Shown: piece after piece, positions 46,810 to 60,440 of the stretch | Layout: each line of letters starts with the position of its first letter | Numbering within the stretch: position 1 is the first letter of the stretch | Source: Tachypleus tridentatus | Taxonomy: Eukaryota; Arthropoda; Merostomata; Xiphosura; Limulidae | Reading direction: 5' to 3' | Length of the DNA: 64,000 nucleotides | Assembly: GCF_004210375.1 (NCBI RefSeq) | Contig: NC_134833.1 | Location: forward strand, 25,052,063 to 25,116,062 | Program-made: the position numbers and the translations under genes | The notes under the pieces: model-generated | Told to the model about the DNA's origin: nothing | Databases searched by the model: none | What the model saw: the letters and a program-made list of their open reading frames with translations, nothing else

Positions 46810-48860
46810 ACTGTACTTGAGTGAGGATGCATATTATTCTAATATAATAATAAATCGGTAAACAACAATATACTTTCTATTTGTTGTATTTAATTATTGT
46901 TACACTGAATCCTTTCTCATGATAGCACTTTGAAAATTGTACTTTACCTCATGCCTAATTATTTAGGGTCTCGTATAAAAGCCAATAATATAACGTTATT
47001 AAAACTGCAGCTTACATTTCTGTATATATATATTCTTCAATATTAGTATTGATTACACACACACACATATATATACGTATATTCTTTAATGCGAATACTC
47101 TGTTGATGAGATATTGTTTAACGAAGAGCAGTCTCCACGTTTCCATTATTTTTACTAAGTAGTTTCGGAATATTACAGTATTTGATTGTGTCTTGTTGAG
47201 CAGTTGCCAACGGATATCGAAATTACTGTATAAGGCAACTTCACATAGAACTCATTCTTTAACTACTACTTTTTTATCTGTGCTGTAAGAAACTGTTATT
47301 GTACGACACAACACAAAGCTTTATGAAAATGGGGTTCTTGAACTCTGCTCTAGAAAGTTTGTAAATGCACACACACACATGATCATGAAAATGTACTACA
47401 AAATAACACTGAAAATATTGGTATGAAAACAGATTCTGCTAACAATGTGAGAAACAAAAACTATTAAATACTCATGAATTATATCGATTTCCTCAAAAGA
47501 AAGAAATGGATTTCTGTAAATATATTTTAACAGAATCTAAGCAATTACGAGGAAAGAAATTACACTTTTTATATCATTGGAAACTTTTTTTCTTTTTCTT
47601 ACACAGACGTGAAAATAGAATCATTTCATTTTTATATCAAGCAACGCTACCCTGGCAACATTCTCTCTGGTGGCAGACAACTTCATTTTCTCAAATAGGA
47701 CCCTAGCTTCTTTTCAGCTTCTAAGTTAATTAAACATACTCATTTTAACACTTACTTCATAAAGGAAACATTATATCGCTAAACATATTTAACTTTTAAG
47801 ATTAATTAAAAATCTTATAATTAAAAAACTTTCCTTCGTAGCATATATAAGTCTCAACAGCTGACAGAAACAGTGGTTGTGGTCACAGTAAAAACAAAGT
47901 AAAAGTTTCAGAGCTAAAATACAACAGTTTCTACGTATCTGCGCCTTTCATTAAAATGACTTTTAAGAACACACTATGTACAAATGAACGCACAAATGAA
48001 GATGTAATTAAACTGAATTGAGAGAGTATTTAAATTACAATATTGTTATGATTTCCACTAGGTTGAATCTTTTATTTTTAATTTAAAGTGTATACTAAGT
48101 AAAATTTCACGAATAATTGTGACTGGAAACCTGAAACATAAAGAAATGCAAGTAGTTAACATATGGTCTCTAAATTGTCTTCTTATTGTAAATGTCATAA
48201 CTTTTTGTTAAATATATGTTATTTTTTCTGAGCAGTTATTATTATTTTCTCAACATTTTGTACGAGTTTGCAAATGAATATCATAATATCATACTTTCAG
48301 GATGTGACAATCCTGTAATCTTGAAAATAATTTAGTACCGTAGATAAGTAGTTGAATCATTGGGAGATAATGTTTACGTGGACGTTATTAAGATAAGACA
48401 AATCTGTAACAGTTGTAACCAGATATCAATGGAAGTCTTGCGCAAAACTGAAGCTATAATGACAATTATTTTCTTTTTCTGAAATAACCGAGTTCGTTCA
48501 AACAATGCTGGAAATCTCTAGATAATTTAAAATGAACAAAGAAAATTACTTTAATACCAGAAGAACACAAGAAAAGAAGTGAAAGTTGTATTTAGTGCAA
48601 GATAAGGTATAAGAAGAGTGTTATCATGTTTACCGCTAATGTATTTCGGAACTAAATATATTATCAAAAGTAAGTAGGTTAAACAAGATGATCAGATTAT
48701 TTAAAATATATGCAAAACATAAATTAAATATTAAAGTTAGAAAAAAATGCCAGCAATACAAGGCGTAGATATTAATCGTTATTTTTTTAGTAATGAAACA
48801 AAGAATTAAAAAGTTATTTTTTGTAGAACGAATCCGTATAATGTTTGGCACAAGAGGAAT
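46810..48860. other. AT-rich DNA with no supportable gene
   Basis: A TATATAAG box at about 47845 and a half X-box (GTTGCC on the minus strand, near 47650) were noted, but nothing downstream supports a gene. Confidence 0.45.
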
Positions 48861-48875
48861 TCTTTGACCGTTGAA

Positions 48876-48993
48876 TGTGTGTGTTTTCTTTTAGCAAAGC
48901 CACAAAGGCTATCTGCCCAGCCCACCGAGGGGAATCGAACCGCTGATTTTAACGTTGTAAATCCGGAGACATACCGCTGTACTAGCAGTGGGC
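48876..48993 (-). mobile_element. tRNA-derived SINE, family B, with target duplication
   Basis: On the minus strand it reads like a tRNA: A-box TAGTACAGCGGTATG, anticodon loop TTTACAA, B-box CGGTTCGATTCC, then a tail with GGCTTTGCTAAAAG and an ACACAC end. The duplication TGACCGTTGAA (48865-48875 and 48994-49004) is perfect. Confidence 0.88.
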
Positions 48994-49004
48994 TGACCGT
49001 TGAA

Positions 49005-49904
49005 GACAAACAATTTATTTTTGACTATTATGTTCGTGAATGTAATACGCAGAGATAAATATACGAAAATTATCTTATATTATAATCCATTAAAAATTAT
49101 TTTCTCTAAACGGTGCATTAGAAAACGATTATAAGCGATTCATGAAGATTGTATTCTCATAACACAACATTTTTATATAAACAAATTTATTTAGTTTACT
49201 ATCCTGAATAAAAGAACAAAACGTAATCAAATTATTATATATTTATTATCGTTGTAAAGTACTTAGAACAAAAGCTGCAATATGAGACTAACACTTCATT
49301 CAATTTCCAATTGCAGGAAGTATTATTGTGTTTTATAAGTAACGAACCCAATTTCTTTGTGAAGATAATCAATAACAAAAAGAAACACAACATTTTCGAT
49401 TAACTGCATTTTTTAAACTATATAAAATTAAATAACAAGTTTTATTATTTTTTGTGGGCCTGGAAAATGAGTGACAGAATTAGGAGGTTTGGATCCATTA
49501 TATTCACTTGACAGAAGTTTTTTTTTCTTCTTTCTTTGATATTTATATTTTATCCTTTATCAAAAGCAGGTGATTTGTTTGAAAATAATCGGAATTTCAA
49601 CTAAGTCTCTCTCATTCTTGAAACTTCAAAATACTATTAAAATAGTTTTAATTTTTAATAGCTTAAACGGGCTTGAATAGTTGTGTCTTACTCTATGCTA
49701 TATAAAAACACAGATAAGGGAAACCTCCTTAAATTTTCCTCTGCTATATCAAGTTGATTTTACTCTGATTGTAGCTATAATAAACATTACTAAATGTTAT
49801 TGTAAATCTATTGATCAGGAAAAAGATTAAGTCTTTTATACATGTATGAAAACTATTCATAATGAAATATTCACATTAATTTACATTTTTACTTTAAGTT
49901 ACTG
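49005..49904. other. AT-rich DNA, nothing recognised
   Basis: No exon or element could be supported. Confidence 0.5.
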
Positions 49905-51520
49905 AATGAATACATCCAAAAAATGAAGAACACGAACGAATATAAACTAATACACACGAATCCAACAAAGACACACGAAAGGCAACTAAACAAAATACTA
50001 CTAAAAATGAAAAAAGCCAACACAATTTCACAAACACTTTATTCCTACCTTCGCAAAACCGACTCACGCACACCACAAATTTACGGCATCTCTAAACCTC
50101 ATAAACCAGATTTTCCACTACGATCTATAATGTCCACATATGAATCGTTTAGTTACAATCTTAGTAAATACATAGCATGGGCACTAACATCAGCCAGCTC
50201 ATTCATAAAAGACTCTTTTAATTTCAAATCTAATCTTAATCAACTTAATCATAAAGCCTTAACGGCCAGTTTCGATGTCATACACCTCTTTACAGAAGTC
50301 CTGACCGCTGAAACCTGCAAGATAGCCTTTAGAACTCTATATCCGAGACCCTAACCCATGAATAGACATTCCCAGCAACCAATTACCAACCTTCATAGAA
50401 TTCACTACGATGAAGACAAAATTTATGTTCAACAACCACAACTATATACAAACAAATGGCCTAAGCATGGGCAACTCAGTATCACCAGTTCTAGCCAATA
50501 TTTTTATGACACAAGTTGAAACACAAGCAATTAACACAGCATTACATCCACCACTATACTGGTATAGATATGTAGATGACACGGTAGCGGGATTCAAATC
50601 TAAAAACACACACTTAATTTTTTTCAATCACATTAACTCTATACATCCCAACATTAACTTCACATGTGAACAGGAAGAAAGCAATCAAATATCATTTCTT
50701 AACCTCAAAATTACAAGAACCAATACACAATTTAAAATAGAAATCCACCGAAAAATCACCCATACTGGACTATACATTCCTTGGGACTCAGCACATGAAA
50801 CAAAACAAAACTCAACATAATAAGAAACCAAATAAACACAGCCATAAAACTATGCTCACCAGATAAAATTAACGATGAATTAGACAAAATAAAACAATAC
50901 TTCATCAACACCAATAAGTTTCTCCACAAACCGTAGAAAACATTATACGCACACACCTAGACAGAAAGCAAAATCAACTAACAAAAGTAAATATGTCTCA
51001 CGAATCAAAAAATCTCGAAACCATATACTGCTACATACCATATATTCCTGACATCAGCAGAAAAATAACCAATATTTGGCAAAAACGAGCAACAGAATAT
51101 GAAATTTCAGTTAATACCAAATTTATTCAAAACCAGGCACAAAACTAAGGTCCATACTATGTAAGAACTAAACTAACAAACACACCACCAACATTATTTA
51201 GAAAATACAATGTGATAATTCCCACGACTTCTCTATTGAAGAAACAAGTAGGAAAATGGAAACCAGATTCAAAGAACACAAAAGTCACCTTCACACGTCT
51301 TCGTACACTGCAAATCAAATAAACACAACATAACCATAAAAAACACCCAAATACCAAATAAAAAAATATAAACAAAGAAGCCTTACTTATACAGCAACTC
51401 AAGCACAAAATAAACCAATACAAAGAAATACCTTTATACCTATATTAATAAATATAATCAAACATCTAAGCACGTCCTCTACATTCCTACACTCAATTAT
51501 ACAACCGCCTTCAAACATGT
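49905..51520 (+). mobile_element. Third Penelope-like copy, truncated at both ends
   Basis: Plus-strand copy matching the first element from the NTNEYKLIHTNPTKTHE region through RT to the GIY-YIG part; it stops at CAAACATGTGG, before the hammerhead-like end. It is more diverged than the other two and has many indels (for example a lost AFSKYV segment near 50180). Confidence 0.88.
49923..50820 (+). pseudogene. RT of the third Penelope copy
   Basis: Open pieces 49923-50354 and 50410-50820 contain PQIYGISKPHK, SMGNSVSPVLANIF, YRYVDD and EQEESNQISFLNLKI. The frame breaks near 50354. Confidence 0.82.
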
Positions 51521-51598
51521 GGTTTTAATGCAGAGGTACAAAAAGGACAGTTACCAATAACAGTCTCTAATTTTGAATTTATACTCTAGGGGAAAAGC

Positions 51599-51876
51599 TT
51601 TGTTTGTTTTTTGTTTAATTTTTCGCGCAAAGCTGCACGAGGGCTATCTGAGTTAGCCGTTTCTAATTTAGCAGTGTAAAACTAGAAGGAAGGTAGCCAG
51701 ATATCACCACCCACTGCCAACTCTTGGGTTACTCTTTTACCAATGAATAGTGGGATTCACCGTAACATTATAACGCCCCCACGGCTAAAAGGACGAGCAT
51801 GTTTGGTGCGACCGGGATTCGAACCGACAGATCCAGATTACGAGTCGAGTTCCCTAACCACCTGACTATGCCGGGC
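51599..51876 (-). mobile_element. tRNA-derived SINE, family A, full length
   Basis: 278 bp on the minus strand. The head GCCCGGCATAGTCAGGTGGT holds the A box, CTCGTAA could be an anticodon loop (Thr-like, CGT), and GGTTCGAATCCC is the B box. The perfect 11-bp duplication AGGGGAAAAGC lies at 51588-51598 and 51877-51887. The 3' end is an AAACAAAC-type run. Confidence 0.92.
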
Positions 51877-51899
51877 AGGGGAAAAGCACGTAGTCAATA

Positions 51900-52127
51900 A
51901 CACGTACTGCAAACTAAGAACTACTCTTGTCTAACCACATAAATGTATTTTACAGTCATTCTTATAGCATACTCACAACCCCAAAGTACAAAGCACTGCG
52001 ATTCGAACTATAAACCCTCGGATTTATGGTCTGTGCAGGCTAACTACGAAGCTACTACGACCAATCTTCACGAGCTGGATTGTTAGAGTTTCTCAGACAA
52101 ATGTATTATTACCATTTAATTGTACTG
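51900..52127. other. Spacer between two SINEs
   Basis: Nothing recognised apart from a weak tRNA-like phrase (GATTCGAACTATAAACC) near 51990. Confidence 0.4.
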
Positions 52128-52139
52128 ACAAGGTTTAAT

Positions 52140-52421
52140 TCTTGTTTTGTTTGTTTTTTTGGAATTTCGCACAAAGCTACTCGAGGGCTATCTGTGCTAA
52201 CCGTCCCTAATTTAGCAGTGTAAAACTAGAGGGAAGGCAGCTAGTCATCACCACCCACCGCCAACTCTTGGGCTACTCTTTACCAACGAATAGTGGGATT
52301 GACCGTCACATTATACACTTCCACGGCTGGGAGGGCGAGCATGTTTAGCGCGACGCGGGCGCGAACCTGCGTTCCTCGGATTACGAGTCGCACGCCTTAC
52401 GCGCTTGGCCATGCCGGGCCA
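52140..52421 (-). mobile_element. tRNA-derived SINE, family A, second full copy
   Basis: About 280 bp on the minus strand, closely like 51599-51876. The head starts GGCCCGGCATGGCCAAG; the B box has drifted. The duplication ACAAGGTTTAAT (52128-52139) and ACAAGTTTTAAT (52422-52433) differs by one base. Confidence 0.9.
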
Positions 52422-52439
52422 ACAAGTTTTAATAAAGTA

Positions 52440-53772
52440 ACGTTTACAATGTTTTTACAGAGCCTGGAGTATCCTGATCAGCCAAAACTTTGATTTCTAC
52501 ACATTTGTGTTGTGGTATTTCAGTTCCTGGAATGATAACTGGAGTTACACTACTACTAATGGGCACACTATGACTGCACATACTTTTTGAAAGTTTTATC
52601 TTTTACTGATGTGGCATTTTCTGATTTGTTGGATGAAAACCAATCAATGTAAACGTTCAACACGTAACTTAACCTGGTGTTGTTAATTTTCGCACAATAC
52701 AGAGGTGGCATTCCTAAAGCATTTGTCTTTTATGCCCAGTTCTATAATTATTTCTAGTGCAGTATGTATATTATTATTTCTAAGCAAAATTTATCTCTTT
52801 ATATATGTATATATATATATAAATATAATTCAAGCATGAACATTATCTTAGGAATTAGGTTATTATTTACATAAAAAAGGAAGGACTACGGATACAAACA
52901 CTAAGACCAAACCTATGATAAAATGAAGCCTTTGCCACAAAAGCTGTACGAACAGAGTCATCAGGGCCAGGTTATAATGTGGAGTGTAAGATTTATCCTA
53001 CTGGTTAGGGTGACTGCGATAGTAGGACCCAAATAAATGTAGCTATACGTCATCTTTCAGTTTGTGGCGATCATTCTTCATATGGAACCATACAAGTGTA
53101 AAGCATCTCTATAGCATGTTCATTTACGATCATAAATTGAATGACCGATTAGTTGCAGCTCAGATGACAGGACATAACATCAGGTTCCTGATTATATAAA
53201 ACTGAACTAAAGATATGTGTGTGTCTATAATGAGGCATTATTTTTTAACAGTAACTTTGTTTTATCGTGACAAAGGAATTAGAAAATTCAGTTTTTCTGT
53301 CATCGTTTCACGCAACACAGTGAACACCTTTTTAAGATATCATGTTTATGTAAACAATTAAAATTGAAATAACTTATCAAAATTAGTGAATCAAGTACAT
53401 ATTCAGGTGTCTTTATAATACAACAATAAAACTGTTTAATTAAATAACTTTGAGAACATTGTCTGATTTCAATTCGAAGCAAAACTAAAGTGATCATTTT
53501 GGTGTGTATTTCCAAAGTTTACATCGGGAATACTTGACAAATAAAAGTGTAAATTTAAAATTGCCAGAAAGAAAATACAGAATTACGTCCAAATAAATTA
53601 TATTCTATATGCAAAGATTAATTATGGACAATTTGAATTAAACTTCAGTTAAGTGAATAATCACATAGCACTTTCTGTAATCGTCATACCAGCTTAAGTT
53701 AGATGTATTTTAATTTTTTCACGTGTTCATATGAACGAAAAAAGAACACTTTGTTATTAGATTATTTATAAG
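52440..53772. other. AT-rich DNA, nothing recognised
   Basis: No supportable feature. Confidence 0.5.
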
Positions 53773-53785
53773 CTACCAGAGAATG

Positions 53786-54057
53786 CTCGGCATAATCAGG
53801 TGGTTAGGGCATTCGAGTCGCAATTTGAAGGTTGCGAGTTCGAATTCCCGTCACACCACACACGCTCACCCTTTTAGCCGTGGGAACGTTATAAAGTGAT
53901 AGTCAATCCCAGTTTTCATTTGTAAAAGAGTAACTTAAGAGTTGAAGGTGAATGATGATAACTAGCTGCTCTTCCTCTAGTCTTACATTGCTAAATTATG
54001 AACGGCTAGTCCTCGTGTACCTTTGCACGAAATTATAAAACAAACAAACAAACAAAC
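53786..54057 (+). mobile_element. tRNA-derived SINE, family A, third full copy
   Basis: 272 bp on the plus strand: head CTCGGCATAATCAGGTGGTT, B box AGTTCGAATTCC, tail ending in an (AAAC)n run. The duplication CTACCAGAGAATG (53773-53785) and CTACCAAGAGAATG (54058-54071) differs by one base. Confidence 0.9.
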
Positions 54058-54349
54058 TACCAAGAGAATGTACCGAGTATACTTAGAGGGATGATAAGCA
54101 AAATGGTCTCGATTTTCTAAAAGTTGTATTTTGGAACATTTCTACGAAATAACATCTTTCAAAATTGCATTATTTCCTGTCATTTCTTTTAATAACATGA
54201 AACTAATAAAATGCTGGTTGGAAAATATATAAAAATAATTTATTTCACTGTCATAGCGAACAAACTATTTATCTCTCGCTTCTTACCTTTCACAGAAGTT
54301 GCTATCTATCCGATGTCTGCCTTCCAAACTCCTCTACTCCCACTTGTAT

Positions 54350-54575
54350 CTTATCAACCAATAGAAAATACTGCTGACTTTTCACTTTCTCAGTTGTGCG
54401 CGTGTAACTTGCCCCAAGCCATTACAAAAGATACAGACAGGGAATAGATGATCTTATAAATTCATCATCAGTCACAAGGCTAAGCCAATCAACATAGTTC
54501 GAGAGAACACAATTACTTGCGTTGAAGAATACGACACTCATCAGACGGTTTCAGTGTAGAGATTCCTCCGGGTAA
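54350..54575 (+). promoter_or_regulatory. Possible promoter and non-coding first exon
   Basis: A CCAAT box in ATCAACCAATAGAAA (54358-54362) and a TATAAA at 54455-54460 are about 95 bp apart. A start near 54486 would give an exon of about 80 bp ending TCCTCCGG before the donor GTAAGC (near 54571). The stretch is less AT-rich than its surroundings. No coding exon follows in view, so this is only a candidate. Confidence 0.3.
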
Positions 54576-54599
54576 GCTCTCTCTATAAATCGTTTTTTG

Positions 54600-56638
54600 T
54601 TTTTATTTTTACAATAATGTTGTATTTATATTATTTATAGTATAAGTGAATATAAGCGTTATATTTTAGCTTTAGAGGTTTACTTTAAATGAGTCTAATT
54701 ACTGGCAATTGGCAAGTAAAATAACCCCTTTAGACTTTTAAACTGGCTCATTTCAAATTTATTTTATTTTATTAATATTAAACGAACATAGCTAATTTAA
54801 AATTTCCCCTCGTTTTTCAGAAAAATGTCTTCAGAAATGTATATATGTTTTCTGTTTGGAGTATTCTAATGATTATTATATGAAATCATATAGTTGGACC
54901 TCTTAGAAATACTTTTATAAAATTATACTTTTACTTACATATAAAAATTTTCGTTGACTAAAACTGATAAATTGGTAAAATTCTGTGAAAGTCATTCTGA
55001 AGTACGAATTTGTTTTTTCCTTATACTTTGATTAGGAAAAAATAGTGTAACATTCTGGGCATTCCAGAAAGCAGTTTTTATTTTGGTAACGCCATAGATA
55101 GTGTAATATTGATATTGTTCAAAGTGTGGCCACTAGCTATTACTAAGTACAGCAGTGGAAATGTATTTTCAAAATCTATAAACGCTTATTTTCCTAGATA
55201 TGGAACAAGAAGTCTTTAGAAATTAGATATTTTAGATAAGGAAACTTTTCATTTTTCAGATACGAATGAATACAAATTGAAAATAGTTTATTTCAATCCT
55301 AATTAACAAAGAAAACTTCAACATTCTCGTTACATCTAATTAGACAAAGCGATAGATATTGTTAGAAAAAACATCGTATTATGAAAAAAGTTACTGGAGC
55401 AAGAAAAGCAATGAAAACACGAACCAAGAATTTCATGGTTTAATGGAGTATTAAATCGAACATTTTCAAATCTCGTATCATGAATACCCTGCACAGTCAC
55501 TTATTTTTTGCTATTATTAGATAACAAAATTTAAATGAAGAAACTTTACAATTTTTTTTATGATACTGTTTTCCCCATATCAGATCTTCATGTTGTTTCA
55601 GTTGAATGACTTATAACGTATTCATGCACATGACTCGTACTGAAACAATAGTGCTGTCTTTTACTGGTTTCTTTAAATGAAATTACATTATATCGAATGT
55701 GCTGTATCATAATAATTTGAGTGGAGATAGAGGAAAAATCAACATAAGAGAAATTTTATTCCTTCGTATCTTCGGACATAGGTTAAAAGTTTTCAAAGTC
55801 TTAGCTTACGTAATGTTGATTAAATTATTTTACTATATAAGATTAGAGCAGTTTTTTCGAACAGATTTGTTTTTCATAGGCTACAAATATGAAAAGACTA
55901 GTCATGATATATTTTGTAGAAGCATTTTTCAATTTTTAATGTTACAAAGCTTATATTAATTTAATGATTTAAGAAATTTGTAAAATTAATTTTTTCATGA
56001 TTTTGTATGTCAAAGGAAGCTTCAATCAGTCTATAAATCTAATCTTGGGGTGACATCTATTGTTACATGTGAGAATAATAGTAAATTTAAGAAAAAAACT
56101 CAAGTATAAAAATTAGATCAGGGGCAGGACAAACTACATTATCTTCAAGAATGAAATCCAGATAACCAGAAAACACATGTAGCACAGGTTACTATATAAC
56201 GCTGTTTTTACATTCTACTGACCAGACCAGCATCAGGAAGACATTGTATCAGAAATTACCAGATGATGCTTTTTATATAGCATAAAAAAACCAGAATATC
56301 TGTTAAGGTAAAAATTCATTATTTATAATGCTAGCTCTGTCTATTTCCTTCTCATGGTACGAAATATTTTCCAAACATTTTCATTGTCGACTTAGAAACG
56401 ACGAATATTTACTTACATATCAGAGACAAGAACGACAGGCTTTTATTTACCTGTTAGAGATAAGAATGACGTGTTCTTTGTTGTTGTTGTTTTTAAATTA
56501 CGATTTCCTGATACATTTCAGTAGTAAGTTATAAGTTTCATCCCAGGAATTGCATTAATATTTGTCGTTTTATTCACATAAGTTTTGCTCATCCGTTTAG
56601 AAGCAGTCAAAGCTTTAACAATGATTAAAATTACTTTT
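54600..56638. other. AT-rich DNA, nothing recognised
   Basis: If the first exon proposed at 54480-54570 is real this would be intron. Confidence 0.5.
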
Positions 56639-57138
56639 NNNNNNNNNNNNNNNNNNNNNNNNNNNNNNNNNNNNNNNNNNNNNNNNNNNNNNNNNNNNNN
56701 NNNNNNNNNNNNNNNNNNNNNNNNNNNNNNNNNNNNNNNNNNNNNNNNNNNNNNNNNNNNNNNNNNNNNNNNNNNNNNNNNNNNNNNNNNNNNNNNNNNN
56801 NNNNNNNNNNNNNNNNNNNNNNNNNNNNNNNNNNNNNNNNNNNNNNNNNNNNNNNNNNNNNNNNNNNNNNNNNNNNNNNNNNNNNNNNNNNNNNNNNNNN
56901 NNNNNNNNNNNNNNNNNNNNNNNNNNNNNNNNNNNNNNNNNNNNNNNNNNNNNNNNNNNNNNNNNNNNNNNNNNNNNNNNNNNNNNNNNNNNNNNNNNNN
57001 NNNNNNNNNNNNNNNNNNNNNNNNNNNNNNNNNNNNNNNNNNNNNNNNNNNNNNNNNNNNNNNNNNNNNNNNNNNNNNNNNNNNNNNNNNNNNNNNNNNN
57101 NNNNNNNNNNNNNNNNNNNNNNNNNNNNNNNNNNNNNN
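56639..57138. other. Assembly gap, 500 N
   Basis: Exactly 500 N, the same size as the first gap, so a scaffold join of unknown real length. Confidence 0.98.
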
Positions 57139-59140
57139 GACTGAGTATGCAGTTTCTTAACATAGATGCAAATAAACAAAGGTGCAAACAATACAATACT
57201 GTAAAGCATGAAGCTATATTTGCTAAAAATATTTCATTTCTCTTGACGATATTTCGAGAGATAACTTGCTTATTTAGGGCGTGTTTTTAAAATGTTTGTA
57301 AGCAATGCAAAAAACTGATTTTATTAATTACAAATGAAATCTATGAGGGTTTTTCACTAATCCTTAAACACTTTTAATGAGATTGTATCAACTATTTAGT
57401 GTTATTTGGATTTGACAAAATTGTAAAAAGGAACAGAAACGTAAAAAAGTTTTGGAACTAAAATTCTAAGAGTAAAAAATTAATATACCTTAAATATTTC
57501 ACTATAAGTATAATCTTAGTTTTTAACTACGAGCTTAACAAAGTTATTTAATGGCTTTATTTATTCCATCATTTTACAAAATTATTGAAAATTCGTTTAT
57601 CAGTACTTTTTTAAATGTACACGTTGTATCGATCAGTATTGTTGTTTAGAGGTATTGAAACTAGAGTGTCATTTATTTCAGTTTGAGTTTAATTTTAAAA
57701 TTGGCGAATTGACTCTTATGTTAATTACGTATTGGTGCATATTATTATATAATAAGTTTTGATGTTTTACTCGTTATATCCCAAGACTTGATATATTAAC
57801 TATAACTCAATGAGTGTTGATGTATTTCATATTATATATTAGCGTGAAATAATATTAACTGAGGTGGTTTTAAATGACCAAAACTGTGAAATTCAATATA
57901 TAAAGTGTGATGAAATTTTAAGTACATTAATATTAAATAAAATTTTCTAGTTGGGTAAGTTCACAAAACAGGACTTATGTCAGTAGTTCACATCGCATAA
58001 TATTTTAAAATTTTATTCTGTATGTTAACCATTTGTCTTAATAAAAGGCAGATTAGAAAGAAATTAAGAAATATCAAAATATTTAATGTATATTTATATT
58101 TAATTATAGTTGTCATAAGATATTATGTTATAAATATTATATTAAAGCAATGAGTTCCTGATTAAATCCATAAGTGATTTTGAAAAATCAGGATAGTGTG
58201 TAATAATGGTATTTACACCCCAATACATCTTCCACATCTATTGCGGCGTTTCGTTCATTCCATTCCTTCAGGTCGATTGGATATGTGAAATTAAATATGG
58301 TTGAAATACTATCCTTATACATTATTCTAATTTATGTGACTCCCTAAGAGACTGGATTAAGAATGCAGAGTTAGAAAATGTAAGAGACGACTATAATGCA
58401 TTATGAGAAGTATAATTAACTGTAATTACAACAAAGTTTATACATACTAAAAATTATCATAGGCACTATTCATAAACACTGTTTATTGTTACCGAAACTA
58501 TTACAAATGTTCTCCGTGAATCTAACAACCATTATAGATCTCTTCATGCATGTTTACAGAACTGTTGTAAAAGTATCCACAAGAATGTTTCGTCAGGCTA
58601 AAAACTATTCTAAAAGTTATAAGTTTTCTTCTTATAAACAATAAATAAATTTTTTTACACAACAAGATTTAATAATACAAGTAACTACTAAAGATTTTCT
58701 TTGCTACGTTATATACAGATATAAATAAGCATTATAAACATTTTCCACTTTAATATTTACTAACATCAATCACAAATACACTCCATAATAGTTTATTATT
58801 TCTAATAGTTATTATAAACATTATTCTACCATATATACTGGTAAAAATAAGTATTATAAACGAAAACATATTTTTTAAATGTTTGATGGTTTTACTGTCA
58901 CTAAAACATTTTAATTTTCTGTATACTATGTTTTCTGACTTAAAAAAAAACCTTTTAACCATTATTTTGTCATTAATAGATACTGTAAACTTATATAAGA
59001 TGATATACACATCTATATGGTGGTTGAATGACGAGAACTGAAGCATGGTTCTATTGTATCCATTCTTTCTTTCTAGTGTGCGAGTTGGAAAAATACAATA
59101 TTCACTTTTATTGAAGACGTCATTAGTTTTTGCATCAATG
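57139..59140. other. AT-rich DNA, nothing recognised
   Basis: No supportable feature on either strand. Confidence 0.5.
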
Positions 59141-59144
59141 TATT

Positions 59145-59690
59145 CAGTGAAATTTACCTGTTTGACAAATTTTCATTGGAACAGTTGTTGGTCATTTATC
59201 AATAAGATGACATCTCATTTACACTGTTTCGAGACACTCACCTACCCGATGAAACCATATTTAAACTTTTCCAGCACATTGATCTGCTTGATAATGCCTC
59301 ATTCAGTCTGTTTCGTGACATTCACTTGCTTGATGAAACTTCGTTCAAAATGACTCTTCCACGGCACTTACATGTATATACTATATGAAACCTCATTAAA
59401 ACTGTTCCAGGATACTTATATACTTTGTAACGCCTCATGCAAAATGTTTAGGTACATTACCTGTTCAGTGAAACTTTATTTAAACTTTTTTGGAACAATT
59501 ACGAGCTTGGCAAAACCTCATTAAAACTGTTCTGAATATGGGGAAACCTAATTAAATATCTCCCAGACCACTTACATGATGGAACCTCATTCAAACTGTT
59601 CCGTGACACATGCATCTTGATGAAACATAATTAGAACTGTCACCGGGACATTTATGAGTTTGATGAAACCTCATTAAAACTTTCTTACAC
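59145..59690. repeat. Decayed minisatellite, period about 43 bp
   Basis: About a dozen diverged units. A typical unit begins CTGTTCCGTGACAC, continues with a TTACxTGxTTGATG-like middle and ends GAAACCTCATTAAAA. The end phrase or a variant recurs at roughly 42-44 bp steps. Units differ by indels and point changes, so the array is old. Confidence 0.8.
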
Positions 59691-59699
59691 AATGATATA

Positions 59700-60344
59700 T
59701 CATTGAAAATCTTAACTATTTGAAGAATTCTCGTTCAGATTGGTTTATCACTTCGCAGCACGTATTTCCCACCACAGCAATCAGCATGTTAAGCATTAGG
59801 ATACGCATGATAACCATAAAAATGACGAAGACAAACCACGTTAACAATCATTGAGATCTGTATTTATCTTCTAAAACAAAGAATTTCTTATCGTGTTTAG
59901 AAATATTAAAATAACAATTAGTTTTGTACCTTTACTTTACTTCAATTTTTAAAAATATTTATAGGGAGTTTCATTATTATCTTTCAATAGATAAAGTCGG
60001 TCGTTTTAATAATAACAATAATGTCCTTTGTAAGGTTTTGTTAGCTGTACAATAAACTAAACAAATTTTTAGAATAAAATGAGAAATCTTCTGACGATAT
60101 GACTTTGAAATTTTTGTATCCTAAACTATCAAGTGTGGCTTTAATAATAAATACATAAAAATATAATGTGTGAGGGTTGATCTCTTAAAGAACTGCAATA
60201 TTGTTTCCTTGAAGTAACGTTTGATTGCTTGTTTTGTTGTTGTTTTTGGAGTAGTAAAGACAATGAAGGTAATTAAAACTGCTTTAAAATGTATCTCAGA
60301 ACATCTGGAATGGGAGATAATAATTTTACTGATAAAGAAAAGAT
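59700..60344. other. AT-rich DNA, nothing recognised
   Basis: No supportable feature. Confidence 0.45.
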
Positions 60345-60440
60345 TGGTTTGTTTTGAATTTTGCGTAAAGCTACACGAGGGCTGTCTGCGCAATACTTCC
60401 GTAATTTTGTAATGTAAAGCTCGAGTGTCACTACCTGCAG
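60345..60440 (-). mobile_element. SINE family A fragment (3' part)
   Basis: TTTTGCGTAAAGCTACACGA and GGGCTGTCTGCGC match the 3' tail of the family A SINEs read on the minus strand; the tRNA-like head is absent. Confidence 0.75.
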
